A DNA stretch of 64,000 nt from Streptococcus sp. NPS 308 (GTDB taxonomy: Bacteria; Bacillota; Bacilli; Lactobacillales; Streptococcaceae), in the NCBI RefSeq assembly GCF_002355895.1, contig NZ_AP017652.1:252001-316000 (forward strand), given 5' to 3'. How positions within the stretch are numbered: the first letter of the stretch is position 1; each line of letters begins with the position of its first letter. The notes beneath the pieces were generated by a model. That model worked only from the letters and a program-made list of their open reading frames with translations, did no database searches and was not told where the DNA came from. The position numbers and the translations under genes were made by a program. Below, piece by piece: positions 37,994-48,296 of the stretch.

Positions 37994-38026
37994 TTGCTCC
38001 CTTGTCCGTCATTGATAAGGGAGCGA
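37994..38026 (+). terminator. Hairpin after endA
   Basis: ATTGCTCCCTT pairs with AAGGGAGCGAT (one G-T pair). There is no strong T-run, so termination may be partial. The TGGTATAAT promoter of the next gene follows near 38068. Confidence 0.55.
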
Positions 38027-38108
38027 TTGTATAAATTAGAAAATAATGTGATTCCTAGGCCGATTTATGGTATAATGGAACACAAGATACTATTTTAGGA
38101 GAAAGACC

Positions 38109-39440
38109 ATGGAAGACCCAAGCAGTCAGGATTTGTTACTGCAATTTGTACTTTTAGTTGTATTGACCTTTTTAAATGCCTTTTTCTCAGCTACAGAAAT
38201 GGCTATGGTGTCACTAAATCGTGCCCGAGTAGAGCAAAAAGCAGAAGAAGGCGATAAACGCTATATCCGCTTGCTAAAGGTGCTTGAAAACCCTAATCAC
38301 TTTTTATCAACCATTCAAGTCGGTATCACCTTGATCACAATCTTGTCAGGGGCAAAATTGGCAGATACACTTGGACAAGTAATTGCCTCTTGGATGGGGA
38401 ATGGAGAAACGGCTTATGCCATTGCAAGTTTCCTCTCTTTGGCATTCTTGACCTACATCTCTATTGTTTTTGGTGAACTCTATCCTAAACGGATTGCCCT
38501 CAATCTCAAAGATGCCTTAGCCATTCGCTCTATTCCGATAATTATTGGACTTGGGAAGATTGTCAGTCCCTTTGTCTGGTTGTTATCTGCTTCAACCAAT
38601 CTCTTGAGTCGTTTAACACCAATGACCTTTGATGATGCGGATGAAAAAATGACTCGAGATGAAATTGAGTACATGTTGACCAAGAGTGAGGAAACCTTGG
38701 ATGCAGACGAAATCGAGATGTTACAAGGGATTTTCTCTCTAGATGAACTGATGGCGAGAGAAGTTATGGTTCCTCGGACAGATGCCTTTATGGTGGATAT
38801 TCAGGATGATAGTCAAACCATTATCCAAAGTATTTTAAAACAAAACTTTTCCCGTATCCCAGTTTATGATGGGGATAAGGACAATGTGATTGGGATTATT
38901 CACACCAAGAGTCTTCTTAATGCGGCCTTTGTGGATGGTTTTGACAATATTGTCTGGAAGAGGATTTTACAAGATCCACTCTTTGTCCCTGAAACTATTT
39001 TTGTGGATGACTTGCTAAAAGAATTGCGAAATACTCAGAGACAGATGGCCATTTTGCTCGATGAATATGGTGGTATGGCTGGTCTGGTCACACTGGAGGA
39101 CCTGCTGGAGGAGATTGTCGGAGAAATCGACGACGAGACAGACCGAGCAGAAATTGAAGTCCATCAAATCGGTGAGGACACCTATATTGCACAGGGAACC
39201 ATGAATCTTAACGACTTCAATAACTACTTTGGTGTCGAACTAGAAAGCGATGATGTGGATACCATCGCCGGTTATTATTTGACGGGTGTTGGAACGATTC
39301 CAACCACTGAGAAAATCAGTTACCAACTGGTCAGTCAAAACAAGCAAGTCGTCCTGACCAACGACAAGGTGAAAAACGGACGTGTTACCAAGGTAAAAGT
39401 TCAAATCACTGAAGTAGAAAATGAAGAAGAAACAGAATAA
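38109..39440 (+). CDS. CNNM/HlyC-CorC family membrane protein
   Basis: A 443-residue protein with the usual order: DUF21/CNNM membrane domain (about residues 10-190, three to four helices), a CBS pair (about 205-325, MVPRTDAFMVD, LDEYGGMAGLVTLEDLLEEIVG) and the CorC_HlyC domain (about 345-430). Family members act in Mg2+ transport or homeostasis, and some are called hemolysins from older annotation; no hemolytic role is supported. It has its own promoter and a strong terminator. Confidence 0.9.
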   Translation: MEDPSSQDLLLQFVLLVVLTFLNAFFSATEMAMVSLNRARVEQKAEEGDKRYIRLLKVLENPNHFLSTIQVGITLITILSGAKLADTLGQVIASWMGNGETAYAIASFLSLAFLTYISIVFGELYPKRIALNLKDALAIRSIPIIIGLGKIVSPFVWLLSASTNLLSRLTPMTFDDADEKMTRDEIEYMLTKSEETLDADEIEMLQGIFSLDELMAREVMVPRTDAFMVDIQDDSQTIIQSILKQNFSRIPVYDGDKDNVIGIIHTKSLLNAAFVDGFDNIVWKRILQDPLFVPETIFVDDLLKELRNTQRQMAILLDEYGGMAGLVTLEDLLEEIVGEIDDETDRAEIEVHQIGEDTYIAQGTMNLNDFNNYFGVELESDDVDTIAGYYLTGVGTIPTTEKISYQLVSQNKQVVLTNDKVKNGRVTKVKVQITEVENEEETE

Positions 39441-39442
39441 AA

Positions 39443-39473
39443 GAGCTTGAGTCACCATCAGGTGCTCAAGCTC
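39443..39473 (+). terminator. Terminator after the CNNM/CorC gene
   Basis: GAGCTTGAG-T-CACC pairs with GGTG-CTCAAGCTC, a 13-bp stem with one bulge, just after the stop. Confidence 0.7.
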
Positions 39474-39486
39474 CCATTTATAAGAC

Positions 39487-39509
39487 AAAAGACTCACGAG
39501 GAGTCTTTT
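39487..39509. terminator. Terminator for tRNA-Cys (reads both ways)
   Basis: AAAAGACTC and GAGTCTTTT flank ACGAG. On the minus strand it lies just downstream of the tRNA-Cys gene. Confidence 0.75.
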
Positions 39510-39520
39510 GGTTTACTATA

Positions 39521-39591
39521 AGGCGGTAGACGGATTTGAACCGACGATCAAGCTTTTGCAGAGCCGTGCCTTACCACTTGGCTATACCGCC
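39521..39591 (-). tRNA. tRNA-Cys (GCA)
   Basis: The minus strand folds into a full cloverleaf: acceptor GGCGGTA/TACCGCC, D-arm with AAGTGGTAAGGC, anticodon stem-loop GGCTCTGCAAAAGC with anticodon GCA, and T-arm GTCGGTTCAAATCCGTC. The discriminator base is U, normal for tRNA-Cys. CCA is not encoded. Length 71 nt. Confidence 0.97.
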
Positions 39592-39603
39592 TCAACGTTT
39601 ATT

Positions 39604-39632
39604 ATTATACCTTGAAAATGATTCTACGTCAA
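39604..39632 (-). promoter_or_regulatory. tRNA-Cys promoter
   Basis: On the minus strand TTGACG (39632-39627), a 17-nt spacer and TATAAT (39609-39604), about 15 nt before the mature 5' end. Confidence 0.8.
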
Positions 39633-39639
39633 TAGTTTC

Positions 39640-39780
39640 TTAAACGAAAATCCAATTTAGGAAACTTTCCCTTTATTTTGGCAGGCTTAAAAACCGAGAG
39701 AGAAAGTCTGGGAAACAGTCCTTACGGGCTGTAAATTTGCCATCTAATCACCCTAGATAGCAAACAAAGAATAGAAAAAT
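39640..39780. other. Unassigned spacer before the ami operon
   Basis: No gene is supported. It contains short inverted repeats: GGAAA/TTTCC at about 39660, CAGTCC-TTAC-GGGCTG at about 39717-39732 and ATCTA/TAGAT near 39741-39758. None was recognised as a known RNA family. Confidence 0.4.
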
Positions 39781-39815
39781 TTGACAAATGAAAGTTTTTT
39801 GAGGGTATACGCCTA

Positions 39816-39861
39816 AATATTCTGAAAATTCGTTTACTTTTTAGATAATATATGATATAAT
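39816..39861 (+). promoter_or_regulatory. ami operon promoter with a CodY box
   Basis: AATATTCTGAAAATT (39816-39830) matches the CodY consensus AATTTTCWGAAAATT at 14 of 15 positions. It lies directly upstream of TTTACT (39833-39838), a 17-nt spacer and TATAAT (39856-39861). The layout suggests CodY control of oligopeptide uptake by nutrient status. Confidence 0.7.
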
Positions 39862-39900
39862 TGACAATAAGCCTAAATTTTTCAAAGAGGAGTTAACAAT

Positions 39901-41880
39901 ATGAAAAAAAGTAGAGTATTTGTCGCAGCAGGAATTGCCCTATTAGCAACTGGCGTTTTAGCTGCTTGTGGTTCTTCAAAATCATCTGATTCAACAGCGC
40001 CAAAAAATTATGGTTATGTTTATTCAGCTGACCCAGAAACATTGGATTACTTGATCTCAGGGAAACAAAGTACTAAGATTGCCACTTCAAATGGTATCGA
40101 TGGTCTCTTCACAAATGACAAGTATGGGAACCTAGTTCCTGCAGTTGCAGAAGACTGGTCCGTTTCAAAAGACGGTTTGACTTATACTTACAAGATTCGT
40201 AAAGGAGTCAAATGGTTCACATCTGACGGAGAAGAGTATGCAGAAGTTACTGCTAAGGACTTTGTGAATGGTTTGAAACACGCAGCTGATAACAAGTCAG
40301 AAGCTCTTTACCTAGCAGAAAATTCTGTTAAAGGATTGTCTGATTATTTGGCAGGTAATACAAAAGACTTTTCTTCAGTAGGTGTGAAAGCAGTTGATGA
40401 TTATACTCTTGAGTATACTTTGAACCAACCAGAACCATACTGGAACTCTAAGATGGCTTATTCAATCTTCTGGCCATTGAACGAAGAATTTGAAAAATCA
40501 AAAGGATCTGACTTTGCTAAAGCGACTGACCCTACATCATTGCTTTACAATGGACCATTCTTGCTGAAAGGTTTGACTGCTAAGTCTTCTATCGAGTTCG
40601 CTAAGAATGAAAACTACTGGGACAAAGATAATGTTCATATTGATAAAGTAACACTTGCTTACTATGATGGTTCAGACCAAGAGTCTATTGAACGTAACTT
40701 TACAAGTGGAGCTTATAGCTATGCCCGTCTTTACCCAACAAGTTCAAACTACTCTAAAGTAGAAGAAACCTACAAGGAAAATATCTTCTACACCCCATCA
40801 GGACCTGGTATTGGTGGTTTGGGTGTGAATATTGACCGCCAAGGTTACAAATACACTTCTAAGACAACTGATGAAGAGAAGACTTCTACTAAGAAAGCCC
40901 TTCTTAATAAGGACTTCCGTCAAGCCTTGAACTTTGCCTTTGACCGTACGTCTTACTCAGCTCAAGTAAATGGTAAAGAAGGTGCTCCTCGTGCCGTTCG
41001 TAACCTCTTTGTAAAACCTGACTTTGTCTCTGCTGGCGAAAAAACTTTTGGTGACTTGGTGACTGATAAGATGTCAGCTTACGGTGATGAATGGAAGAAC
41101 GTAAACTTTGCGGATGGTCAAGATGGACTCTTCAACGCCGATAAAGCCAAAGCTGAATTTGCCAAAGCCAAAACAGCATTGGAAGCAGAAGGTGTAAAAT
41201 TCCCTATCCATTTGGATGTTCCAGTAGACCAAACAGCTAAAAACTATATCGCACGTATTCAATCCTTCAAACAATCCGTTGAAACAGTGCTTGGAGAAGA
41301 CAATGTAGTCATCGATATCCAACAAGTTTCTAAAGATGAGTTTACTAATATTACCTACTATGCGGCGAATGCAGCAGCAGAAGACTGGGATCTCTCAGGG
41401 GCAGTTGGATGGAACCCAGACTATGAAGATCCATCAACTTACCTTGACATCTTGAAGACAACGAATGCTGAACAAACAAAAACATACATGGGTTACGAAG
41501 GTGCAGATAATGCTGCAGCAGCTCAAGTTGGTTTGAAAGAATACGATAAGCTAGTTGATGAAGCTGCTAAAGAAACAAGCGACTTGAATGTTCGTTATGA
41601 AAAATACGCTGCTGCCCAAGCTTGGTTGACAGATAGCTCACTCATCTTGCCAGCTATGTCATCAACTGGTGCTGCACCATTCATTTCTCGTGTTGTGCCA
41701 TTCTCTGCATCTTACAGTCAATCTGGAGACAAGGGATCAGACGTATACTTCAAGTATATTCAGTTACAAGATAAGGTTGTAACAAAAGCTGACTATGAAC
41801 AAGCTCGTGAAAAATGGCTCAAAGAGAAAAAAGAATCAAACGAAAAAGTTCAAAAAGAATTGGCTAACCACGTTAAATAA
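39901..41880 (+). CDS. amiA: Oligopeptide ABC transporter substrate-binding lipoprotein
   Basis: AmiA captures oligopeptides outside the cell for the AmiCDEF permease. The 659-residue SBP_bac_5 protein has a lipoprotein signal peptide ending VLAAC (Cys23), then SSKSSDS and the family body (NYGYVYSADPETLDY, YTYKIRKGVKWFTSDGEEY, FDRTSYSAQ), ending EKVQKELANHVK. It is the first gene of the operon, with a hairpin before amiC that may raise its relative amount. Close paralogue of the orphan at 13897. Confidence 0.94.
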   Translation: MKKSRVFVAAGIALLATGVLAACGSSKSSDSTAPKNYGYVYSADPETLDYLISGKQSTKIATSNGIDGLFTNDKYGNLVPAVAEDWSVSKDGLTYTYKIRKGVKWFTSDGEEYAEVTAKDFVNGLKHAADNKSEALYLAENSVKGLSDYLAGNTKDFSSVGVKAVDDYTLEYTLNQPEPYWNSKMAYSIFWPLNEEFEKSKGSDFAKATDPTSLLYNGPFLLKGLTAKSSIEFAKNENYWDKDNVHIDKVTLAYYDGSDQESIERNFTSGAYSYARLYPTSSNYSKVEETYKENIFYTPSGPGIGGLGVNIDRQGYKYTSKTTDEEKTSTKKALLNKDFRQALNFAFDRTSYSAQVNGKEGAPRAVRNLFVKPDFVSAGEKTFGDLVTDKMSAYGDEWKNVNFADGQDGLFNADKAKAEFAKAKTALEAEGVKFPIHLDVPVDQTAKNYIARIQSFKQSVETVLGEDNVVIDIQQVSKDEFTNITYYAANAAAEDWDLSGAVGWNPDYEDPSTYLDILKTTNAEQTKTYMGYEGADNAAAAQVGLKEYDKLVDEAAKETSDLNVRYEKYAAAQAWLTDSSLILPAMSSTGAAPFISRVVPFSASYSQSGDKGSDVYFKYIQLQDKVVTKADYEQAREKWLKEKKESNEKVQKELANHVK

Positions 41881-41889
41881 ATAACTCTC

Positions 41890-41925
41890 AAGAGAACTTT
41901 CTCTCCATGAGGAGAAGGTTCTTTT
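41890..41925 (+). terminator. Partial terminator between amiA and amiC
   Basis: AAGAGAACTTTCTC pairs imperfectly with GGAGAAGGTTCTTTT. It lies in the 66-nt gap. A read-through hairpin here would give more AmiA than permease. Confidence 0.7.
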
Positions 41926-41946
41926 GGGATTTTAAAAGGAAACGAT

Positions 41947-43443
41947 ATGAAGAAATATATTTTTATGCGTGTATTGCGTTCATTGTTGTCTATTTTCTTG
42001 GTGACAACCTTGACCTACACAATTATCTATACGATGGTTCCTCGAAAATTGATTTTCAAGCAGGATACCAACTATAACAAGATTGCAACGACGCCGGACA
42101 AGCGGGATAATTATGAAAATACCGTTTATGAGCGGATGGGCTATATCGAGTACTACGATACCAAGGAGTTGCAAGAAAAAGCGAGCACGATAGACTCATC
42201 TGTAACAGTAGATGCCAATGATACCAATAAGGCAATCTACGAAAAATACATCAACCAACTAGGAAATGGTTGGACGCTAGGTGTATTCTCAGAAAGTGGT
42301 CAATTCTATGCTACGCGTGAAATTCCGATTTTTGAACGTGTTTTCAAATTCTATGCCAACTTGATTGATATTGATCATACAAACAAGATTCAAGACCCTG
42401 AAAATCCAAACTTGGAACGTTATCTTCGTTTTGAAAATGACCCTGCTATCGGTTGGTCATTGGTTGGTTCAGGTACAAAACATAAGTATCTTTTGTATTT
42501 CAACAACCAATTCCCATTTGTACACCAAAACTTTGTGAACGTTAACTTAGGTGATTCTTACCCAACTTATGCAAACACACCAGTGCTTCAAGTTATCACA
42601 CAGGGTCAAGGACAAACTAAGACATCAGAAGTTCAATTCCCTACAGGTAAAAAGACTTCATCTGTAGATATCTACTCTCGTACCTACAAATCACCAAGTC
42701 AAGCAGACGCGCGTGAGGTAGCCAACTATGGTAAGGACGATCCATATACAGCTACAGAAAGCAATTACCAATACCCATCAATGATTACAAGTTCAGCGAT
42801 TGCTGGTTTGATTGGTTTGATTATTTCGTATGCTATCGCCATTCCTCTTGGTTCTGCTATGGCTCGCCACAAGAATACTTGGATTGATAGCTTCTCGACA
42901 GGTGCTTTGACCTTCTTGCTTGCTCTTCCAACGATTGCCTTGGTTTACATCGTTCGTTTGATTGGATCATCTATTGGTCTACCAGACTCATTCCCTATCT
43001 TAGGTGCTGGAGATTGGCGTTCTTATGTCCTGCCGGCAGTCATTCTAGGTTTGTTGGGAGCACCAAGTACGGCTATCTGGATTCGTCGTTACATGATCGA
43101 CTTGCAATCTCAAGACTTCGTACGTTTTGCTCGCGCCAAAGGTTTGTCTGAAAAAGAAATTTCAAATAAACACATCTTTAAAAATGCCATGGTTCCTTTG
43201 GTTTCAGGTATTCCTGGTGCTGTAATCGGAGTTATTGGTGGTGCAACATTGACAGAAACAGTCTTCGCCTTCCCAGGTATGGGTAAAATGTTGATCGACT
43301 CTGTTAAGGCATCCAACAACTCAATGGTAGTTGGTCTCGTCTTCATCTTCACATGTATTTCTATCTTCTCACTCTTTGTAGGAGATATCTGGATGACCAT
43401 GCTTGATCCACGTATTAAATTGACAGAGAAAGGAGGCAAATAA
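41947..43443 (+). CDS. amiC: Oligopeptide ABC transporter permease AmiC
   Basis: Membrane subunit of the Ami permease, 498 residues. The first helix (about residues 8-28) is followed by an unusually long extracytoplasmic region (about 35-270), then the standard five-helix BPD_transp_1 core from [15 protein letters not shown], with the EAA-loop [13 protein letters not shown] contacting the ATPases. The length matches pneumococcal AmiC and is much longer than OppB proteins of about 310 residues. Stop overlaps the amiD start by 1 nt. Confidence 0.94.
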   Translation: MKKYIFMRVLRSLLSIFLVTTLTYTIIYTMVPRKLIFKQDTNYNKIATTPDKRDNYENTVYERMGYIEYYDTKELQEKASTIDSSVTVDANDTNKAIYEKYINQLGNGWTLGVFSESGQFYATREIPIFERVFKFYANLIDIDHTNKIQDPENPNLERYLRFENDPAIGWSLVGSGTKHKYLLYFNNQFPFVHQNFVNVNLGDSYPTYANTPVLQVITQGQGQTKTSEVQFPTGKKTSSVDIYSRTYKSPSQADAREVANYGKDDPYTATESNYQYPSMITSSAIAGLIGLIISYAIAIPLGSAMARHKNTWIDSFSTGALTFLLALPTIALVYIVRLIGSSIGLPDSFPILGAGDWRSYVLPAVILGLLGAPSTAIWIRRYMIDLQSQDFVRFARAKGLSEKEISNKHIFKNAMVPLVSGIPGAVIGVIGGATLTETVFAFPGMGKMLIDSVKASNNSMVVGLVFIFTCISIFSLFVGDIWMTMLDPRIKLTEKGGK

Positions 43444-44369
43444 TGTCAACAATCGGAAAAGAAAAATTTCAGTTCGTAAAACGTGACGATTTTGCCTCTG
43501 AAACAATTGACGCCCCTGCCTATTCATACTGGGGTTCTGTATTTAGACAATTTCTAAAGAAAAAATCAACAGTCATTATGTTGGGGATTTTGGTTGCCAT
43601 TATCTTGATGAGCTTTATTTATCCAATGTTCTCAAACTTTGACTTCAACGATGTAAGTAAGGTCAATGACTTTTCTGCTCGTTTTATCAAACCCAATGCT
43701 GAACATTGGTTTGGTACAGATAGTAATGGTAAATCCTTGTTTGACGGGGTTTGGTTTGGTGCGCGTAATTCTATCCTTATCTCTGTAATTGCAACTTTTA
43801 TCAACCTTGTAATTGGGGTTATTGTTGGTGGAATCTGGGGAATTTCAAAATCTGTTGACCGTGTCATGATGGAAGTTTATAACATTATTTCAAACATTCC
43901 ATCTCTCTTGATTGTCATTGTCTTGACTTACTCAATTGGTGCTGGTTTCTGGAATTTGATTTTTGCCATGAGTGTGACAACTTGGATTGGGATTGCTTAT
44001 ATGATTCGTATCCAAATCATGCGTTACCGTGACTTGGAATACAACCTTGCCTCTCAAACACTTGGAACACCAACCTTTAAAATCATCGTTAAAAACATCA
44101 TGCCACAATTGGTATCTGTTATTGTTTCTACGATGACCTTGATGTTGCCAAGCTTCATCTCTTATGAAGCCTTCCTTTCCTTCTTTGGATTGGGATTGCC
44201 TGTAACAGTGCCAAGTCTGGGACGTTTGATCTCAGATTACTCACAAAACGTTACGACCAACGCTTACTTGTTCTGGATTCCATTGACAACCCTGATCTTG
44301 GTGTCCCTATCTCTCTTCGTTGTTGGTCAAAACCTAGCGGATGCTAGTGATCCACGTACACATAGATAG
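43443..44369 (+). CDS. amiD: Oligopeptide ABC transporter permease AmiD
   Basis: Second membrane subunit, 308 residues, with the OppC-type N-terminal cytosolic tail, a helix at about 38-58 ([13 protein letters not shown]), [21 protein letters not shown] and the EAA loop near [19 protein letters not shown]. It forms a heterodimer with AmiC. The 1-nt overlap with amiC implies coupled translation. Confidence 0.94.
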   Translation: MSTIGKEKFQFVKRDDFASETIDAPAYSYWGSVFRQFLKKKSTVIMLGILVAIILMSFIYPMFSNFDFNDVSKVNDFSARFIKPNAEHWFGTDSNGKSLFDGVWFGARNSILISVIATFINLVIGVIVGGIWGISKSVDRVMMEVYNIISNIPSLLIVIVLTYSIGAGFWNLIFAMSVTTWIGIAYMIRIQIMRYRDLEYNLASQTLGTPTFKIIVKNIMPQLVSVIVSTMTLMLPSFISYEAFLSFFGLGLPVTVPSLGRLISDYSQNVTTNAYLFWIPLTTLILVSLSLFVVGQNLADASDPRTHR

Positions 44370-44377
44370 GAGTAGAC

Positions 44378-45445
44378 ATGACAAAAGAAAGTAATGTAAT
44401 TTTGACTGCTCGTGATATTGTCGTGGAATTTGACGTTCGTGACAAAGTTCTGACGGCTATCCGAGGAGTGTCTCTGGACCTGATTGAAGGGGAAGTTCTT
44501 GCCCTGGTAGGTGAGTCAGGTTCTGGTAAATCTGTATTAACAAAAACCTTTACAGGGATGCTAGAAGACAATGGACGTATTGCCCAAGGAAGTATTGACT
44601 ATCGTGGACAAGACTTGACAGCCTTGACTTCTAACAAGGAATGGGAGAAGATTCGTGGTGCTAAAATTGCGACCATCTTCCAAGACCCTATGACAAGTTT
44701 GGACCCAATCAATACAATTGGTAGCCAAATCACTGAAGTTATCGTTAAACACCAAGGAAAAACAGCCAAGGAAGCCAAAGAGATGGCAATCGACTATATG
44801 AACAAGGTCGGAATCCCAGATGCTGAAAAACGTTTTGAAGAGTATCCTTTCCAGTATTCTGGAGGGATGCGCCAACGTATCGTTATTGCGATTGCCCTTG
44901 CCTGTCGTCCAGATATCTTGATCTGTGACGAGCCGACAACGGCCCTTGATGTAACCATTCAAGCCCAAATCATTGATTTGCTTAAAACTTTACAGAACGA
45001 GTACCACTTTACCATTATCTTTATCACCCATGACCTTGGTGTGGTAGCAAGTATTGCGGATAAGGTAGCGGTTATGTATGCTGGTGAAATTGTAGAATAC
45101 GGTACTGTTGAGGAAGTCTTCTACGATCCACGTCATCCATATACTTGGAGTCTCTTGTCTAGCTTGCCACAGCTTGCTGATGATAAAGGGGAATTGTACT
45201 CTATCCCAGGAACACCACCGTCTCTTTATACTGAGTTGAAAGGTGATGCCTTTGCCCTTCGTTCAGATTATGCTATGCAAATTGACTTTGAACAAAAAGC
45301 ACCTCAGTTTTCAGTTAGTGATACCCACTGGGCTAAGACTTGGTTGCTTCATGAGAATGCTCCTAAAGTTGAAAAACCTGGGGTCATCGCAGATTTGCAT
45401 GACAAGATTCGTGATAAAATGGGCTTTGCTCATCTAGAAGACTAG
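44378..45445 (+). CDS. amiE: Oligopeptide ABC transporter ATP-binding protein AmiE
   Basis: OppD-type ATPase of 355 residues: Walker A GESGSGKS (about residues 45-52), signature YSGGMRQRI (about 162-170), Walker [13 protein letters not shown] and the H-loop FITHD. The C-terminal oligopeptide transporter domain ends with a tail typical of AmiE. It works with AmiF to energise the permease. Confidence 0.95.
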   Translation: MTKESNVILTARDIVVEFDVRDKVLTAIRGVSLDLIEGEVLALVGESGSGKSVLTKTFTGMLEDNGRIAQGSIDYRGQDLTALTSNKEWEKIRGAKIATIFQDPMTSLDPINTIGSQITEVIVKHQGKTAKEAKEMAIDYMNKVGIPDAEKRFEEYPFQYSGGMRQRIVIAIALACRPDILICDEPTTALDVTIQAQIIDLLKTLQNEYHFTIIFITHDLGVVASIADKVAVMYAGEIVEYGTVEEVFYDPRHPYTWSLLSSLPQLADDKGELYSIPGTPPSLYTELKGDAFALRSDYAMQIDFEQKAPQFSVSDTHWAKTWLLHENAPKVEKPGVIADLHDKIRDKMGFAHLED

Positions 45446-45455
45446 GAGGAAGGAA

Positions 45456-46385
45456 ATGTCTGAAAAATTAGTAGAAATTAAAGATTTAGAAATTTCCTTC
45501 GGTGAAGGAAGTAAGAAGTTTGTCGCGGTTAAAAACGCCAACTTCTTTATCAACAAGGGAGAAACTTTCTCTCTTGTAGGAGAGTCTGGTAGTGGGAAAA
45601 CAACGATTGGTCGTGCTATTATTGGTCTAAATAATACCAGTAAAGGTGAAATCATCTTTGATGGTCATAAGATCAATGGAAAAAAATCTCATAAGGAATC
45701 CTCAGACTTGATCCGTCGTATCCAGATGATTTTCCAGGACCCTGCAGCCAGCTTGAATGAGCGTGCGACGGTTGACTATATCATCTCTGAAGGTCTTTAC
45801 AACTATCACTTGTTTAAAGATGAAGAAGACCGAAAAGAAAAAGTTCAAAAGATGATCCATGAAGTTGGGCTTTTGAAAGAACACCTGACCCGTTATCCAC
45901 ACGAGTTTTCTGGTGGTCAACGCCAGCGTATCGGGATTGCTCGTGCCCTTGTGATGGAACCTGATTTCGTTATTGCGGATGAGCCAATCTCTGCCTTGGA
46001 CGTATCTGTTCGTGCGCAAGTTTTGAACTTGCTCAAGAAGTTTCAAAAAGAGTTGGGCTTGACTTATCTCTTTATCGCCCATGACTTGTCAGTTGTTCGC
46101 TTTATCTCAGATCGTATCGCAGTTATCTATAAGGGAGTTATCGTCGAAGTTGCGGAGACAGAGGAGTTGTTTAACAATCCTGTCCACCCATATACTCAGG
46201 CGCTTCTATCTGCTGTACCGATTCCAGATCCAATCTTGGAACGCAAGAAAGTCTTGAAAGTTTACGACCCTGACCAACATGACTATGAGACAGACAAGCC
46301 ATCTATGGTGGAAATTTGTCCAGGTCACTATGTTTGGGCAAATCAAGCAGAACTTGCTCGTTACAAGGAAGCTCTTAAAAAATAA
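45456..46385 (+). CDS. amiF: Oligopeptide ABC transporter ATP-binding protein AmiF
   Basis: OppF-type ATPase of 309 residues: Walker [10 protein letters not shown] (about residues 40-48), signature FSGGQRQRI (about 150-158), Walker [13 protein letters not shown] and H-loop FIAHD. It carries the C-terminal extension with a cysteine, ICPGHYVW. Start after AGGAGGAA. Last gene of the operon, followed by a terminator. Confidence 0.95.
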   Translation: MSEKLVEIKDLEISFGEGSKKFVAVKNANFFINKGETFSLVGESGSGKTTIGRAIIGLNNTSKGEIIFDGHKINGKKSHKESSDLIRRIQMIFQDPAASLNERATVDYIISEGLYNYHLFKDEEDRKEKVQKMIHEVGLLKEHLTRYPHEFSGGQRQRIGIARALVMEPDFVIADEPISALDVSVRAQVLNLLKKFQKELGLTYLFIAHDLSVVRFISDRIAVIYKGVIVEVAETEELFNNPVHPYTQALLSAVPIPDPILERKKVLKVYDPDQHDYETDKPSMVEICPGHYVWANQAELARYKEALKK

Positions 46386-46394
46386 TTAGATTCG

Positions 46395-46430
46395 GAGAGG
46401 ACCAAAAGGTCTTCTCATTTTTAATTTTTT
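46395..46430 (+). terminator. ami operon terminator
   Basis: GAGAGGACC-AAAA-GGTCTTCTC (one G-T pair) followed by a T-rich tail. Confidence 0.8.
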
Positions 46431-46480
46431 CAATGAAACAATCTGGGGAGAGAAATATTTTAAAAAGTGCTGAAAAAGGC

Positions 46481-46509
46481 TTGACAAAGGGATTGGGGGG
46501 AGATATACT
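46481..46509 (+). promoter_or_regulatory. Promoter of the LPXTG protein gene
   Basis: Perfect TTGACA (46481-46486), 17-nt spacer containing a G6 run, then TATACT (46504-46509). Confidence 0.8.
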
Positions 46510-46545
46510 TAATGTGATAAATTTTAAATAATGAGGAGACACAAG

Positions 46546-48231
46546 ATGTCAAGAATAAAGCGTTATAAACATGATCGAAAAAAAGCTATCAAGCTAGAGA
46601 AACTTGCTTTGCTTGGTCTAGCAGCTGTGACGGTTGGTCTGGCTGGAGCAAGCCTTGCACAGGCAGAGGAAACGGTAGCAGAAACACCAAAAACCCTAGT
46701 TGATACCCCAGAAGCTAAGGAAAAGGAGCAAACAGCAGAAAAGAATACGGACTCTACTAAGGAAACTTCTAATCAACTACCAGATAAAGAAAAGAAGATA
46801 GTTGAGGGAGAGAAACCTGCTTTGCAAACAGTCACCTTTGATGTGGTTGAAGTATATCACTATTTCCAAGCTGGTGGTCGAGGGACTGATGAATTGTCCC
46901 GAAAAACAATCACTCTCAAGCCAGGAGAAAGCTACACCTTAAAGGCCAATACCTATAAGGATTTTGAGCTTGATGATTATAAGAAAGGCTATGATTATAA
47001 GGAAAATCTTAAGAATATCGGCAGAACCATAACCAATGACGGCTCTGAGCAAATCCAAGAGGAGTATATCATCACCTTCAAAGAAATTATCAGAGAGGTT
47101 CCAAACCCTACAGACTCGACCAGCCCAGATATTTATGCTAGTAAGATAAGCCATGATACAACCGTGATGGTATATCATCTTATAGATTGGGATGAGCAGA
47201 ATTGGAAAGGACAGAGAGGGTTGACGAGAACTTATAGACTTCCCCTCGGGAAACGTTTTGACCCTAAAGACCTTGTAAATCCTGCATATGGAACCTTGTT
47301 GAAGTATAGAGTGTCTGATACTGCTGTAGGGGTTGTAGCAGCACGTGTATACTACAAATCTCACCCCAAAGAGACCCTCGTTTCCCCTACAAGCAATGTT
47401 TCTGTTTCTCTAACAGGAGCAGATGTTGCAGCGGTTGATAAGATTGTTGCGGACAAGGTTTTAGATACCACTATTCTGGCTAAACTCCCAGCAGAACTTC
47501 CAGCCAAAAATGTTGAACTTTACGATGTTAAGACTCAAAAGGCAGATGGTAGTTTTGTACAAATTTCAGGAGAAGCAACTGTAACGATACCTGTGGATCC
47601 TAGTCGTAAAGTAGGAAAGGTTATCTACTTCTTACCAGAAACAGGAGCAGTTGAGGAACTGCCGTTTGAATTGAGTGCTGATGGAAAATATGTTCATTTC
47701 AAAGTTTCTCACTTCTCAAATTATGGGGTTGTTTATCAATCTCAAAACACTGAGAAACCAAATCCACAGCCAGATCCAGCACCACAGCCGAACCCAGCAC
47801 CGCAACCAGATCCAGCACCGCAGCCGAATCCTGCACCGCAACCAGATCCAGCACCGCAGCCGAATCCTGCACCTCAACCAGATCCAGCACCACAGCCGAA
47901 TCCGGCACCGCAACCAGATTCAGCACCACAGCCGAATCCTGCACCGCAACCAGATTCTACACCACAGCCGAATCCTGCACCACAACCGGAACTAAACCTG
48001 AAACCTCAGGATAATGGTAAGAATAAGGATTCTAGGAGTCTGTCTGAGGGGACGAAAAAAATTGAAGATGTGAAGTCTGATCCATCTAAGAAAGAAATAG
48101 AAAAGACTGAAGATAAAGAAAAAGCTTTACCAAAAACAGGAGAAAGTAGTAGTCTTTTAGGCCCAGTTGGAGCAGTATTACTAGGAATGATGACGCTCTT
48201 TAAATTCTCTTTCAAGAAGAAAAGAAACTAG
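46546..48231 (+). CDS. LPXTG cell-wall-anchored surface protein with PDPAPQPNPAPQ repeats
   Basis: The 561-residue protein begins with a long streptococcal signal region (residues 1-45, basic start, hydrophobic LALLGLAAVTVGLAGASLAQA). A charged segment follows (about 46-95), then a non-repetitive region (about 96-290) with VVEVYHYFQAGGRGTDELSR and TTVMVYHLIDWDE, and a beta-rich domain (about 285-400, FLPETGAVEELPFELSADGKYV). Six tandem 12-residue repeats (47770-47985) form a proline-rich stalk. It ends with the sortase motif LPKTG, a hydrophobic helix and KKKRN. The ligand is unknown. The start is set at ATG 46546 after GAGGAG; an ATG 15 nt upstream overlaps that ribosome site. Confidence 0.88.
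   Translation: MSRIKRYKHDRKKAIKLEKLALLGLAAVTVGLAGASLAQAEETVAETPKTLVDTPEAKEKEQTAEKNTDSTKETSNQLPDKEKKIVEGEKPALQTVTFDVVEVYHYFQAGGRGTDELSRKTITLKPGESYTLKANTYKDFELDDYKKGYDYKENLKNIGRTITNDGSEQIQEEYIITFKEIIREVPNPTDSTSPDIYASKISHDTTVMVYHLIDWDEQNWKGQRGLTRTYRLPLGKRFDPKDLVNPAYGTLLKYRVSDTAVGVVAARVYYKSHPKETLVSPTSNVSVSLTGADVAAVDKIVADKVLDTTILAKLPAELPAKNVELYDVKTQKADGSFVQISGEATVTIPVDPSRKVGKVIYFLPETGAVEELPFELSADGKYVHFKVSHFSNYGVVYQSQNTEKPNPQPDPAPQPNPAPQPDPAPQPNPAPQPDPAPQPNPAPQPDPAPQPNPAPQPDSAPQPNPAPQPDSTPQPNPAPQPELNLKPQDNGKNKDSRSLSEGTKKIEDVKSDPSKKEIEKTEDKEKALPKTGESSSLLGPVGAVLLGMMTLFKFSFKKKRN
47770..47985 (+). repeat. Six 36-bp tandem repeats encoding PDPAPQPNPAPQ
   Basis: The first four units encode PDPAPQPNPAPQ; unit 5 has PDSAPQ and unit 6 PDSTPQ. 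Nucleotide variation is mostly silent (CCA/CCG, AAT/AAC). The repeats form a proline-rich wall-spanning stalk, and unit number can vary by recombination. Confidence 0.92.
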
Positions 48232-48296
48232 TGTTTATTAAAAAAGTTGAATAAAACCTTCATGCTCTGTTAAACTATGGGGATGGCTTATATACT

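Noticed and set aside
47770..47985. Regular repeats considered as a CRISPR array
   Set aside because: Units are directly adjacent with no unique spacers and are in frame inside a coding sequence.
47699..47995. Several open frames on both strands over the proline repeat region
   Set aside because: Short-period repeats leave all frames open; the products are low-complexity and have no start signals. The LPXTG frame explains the region.
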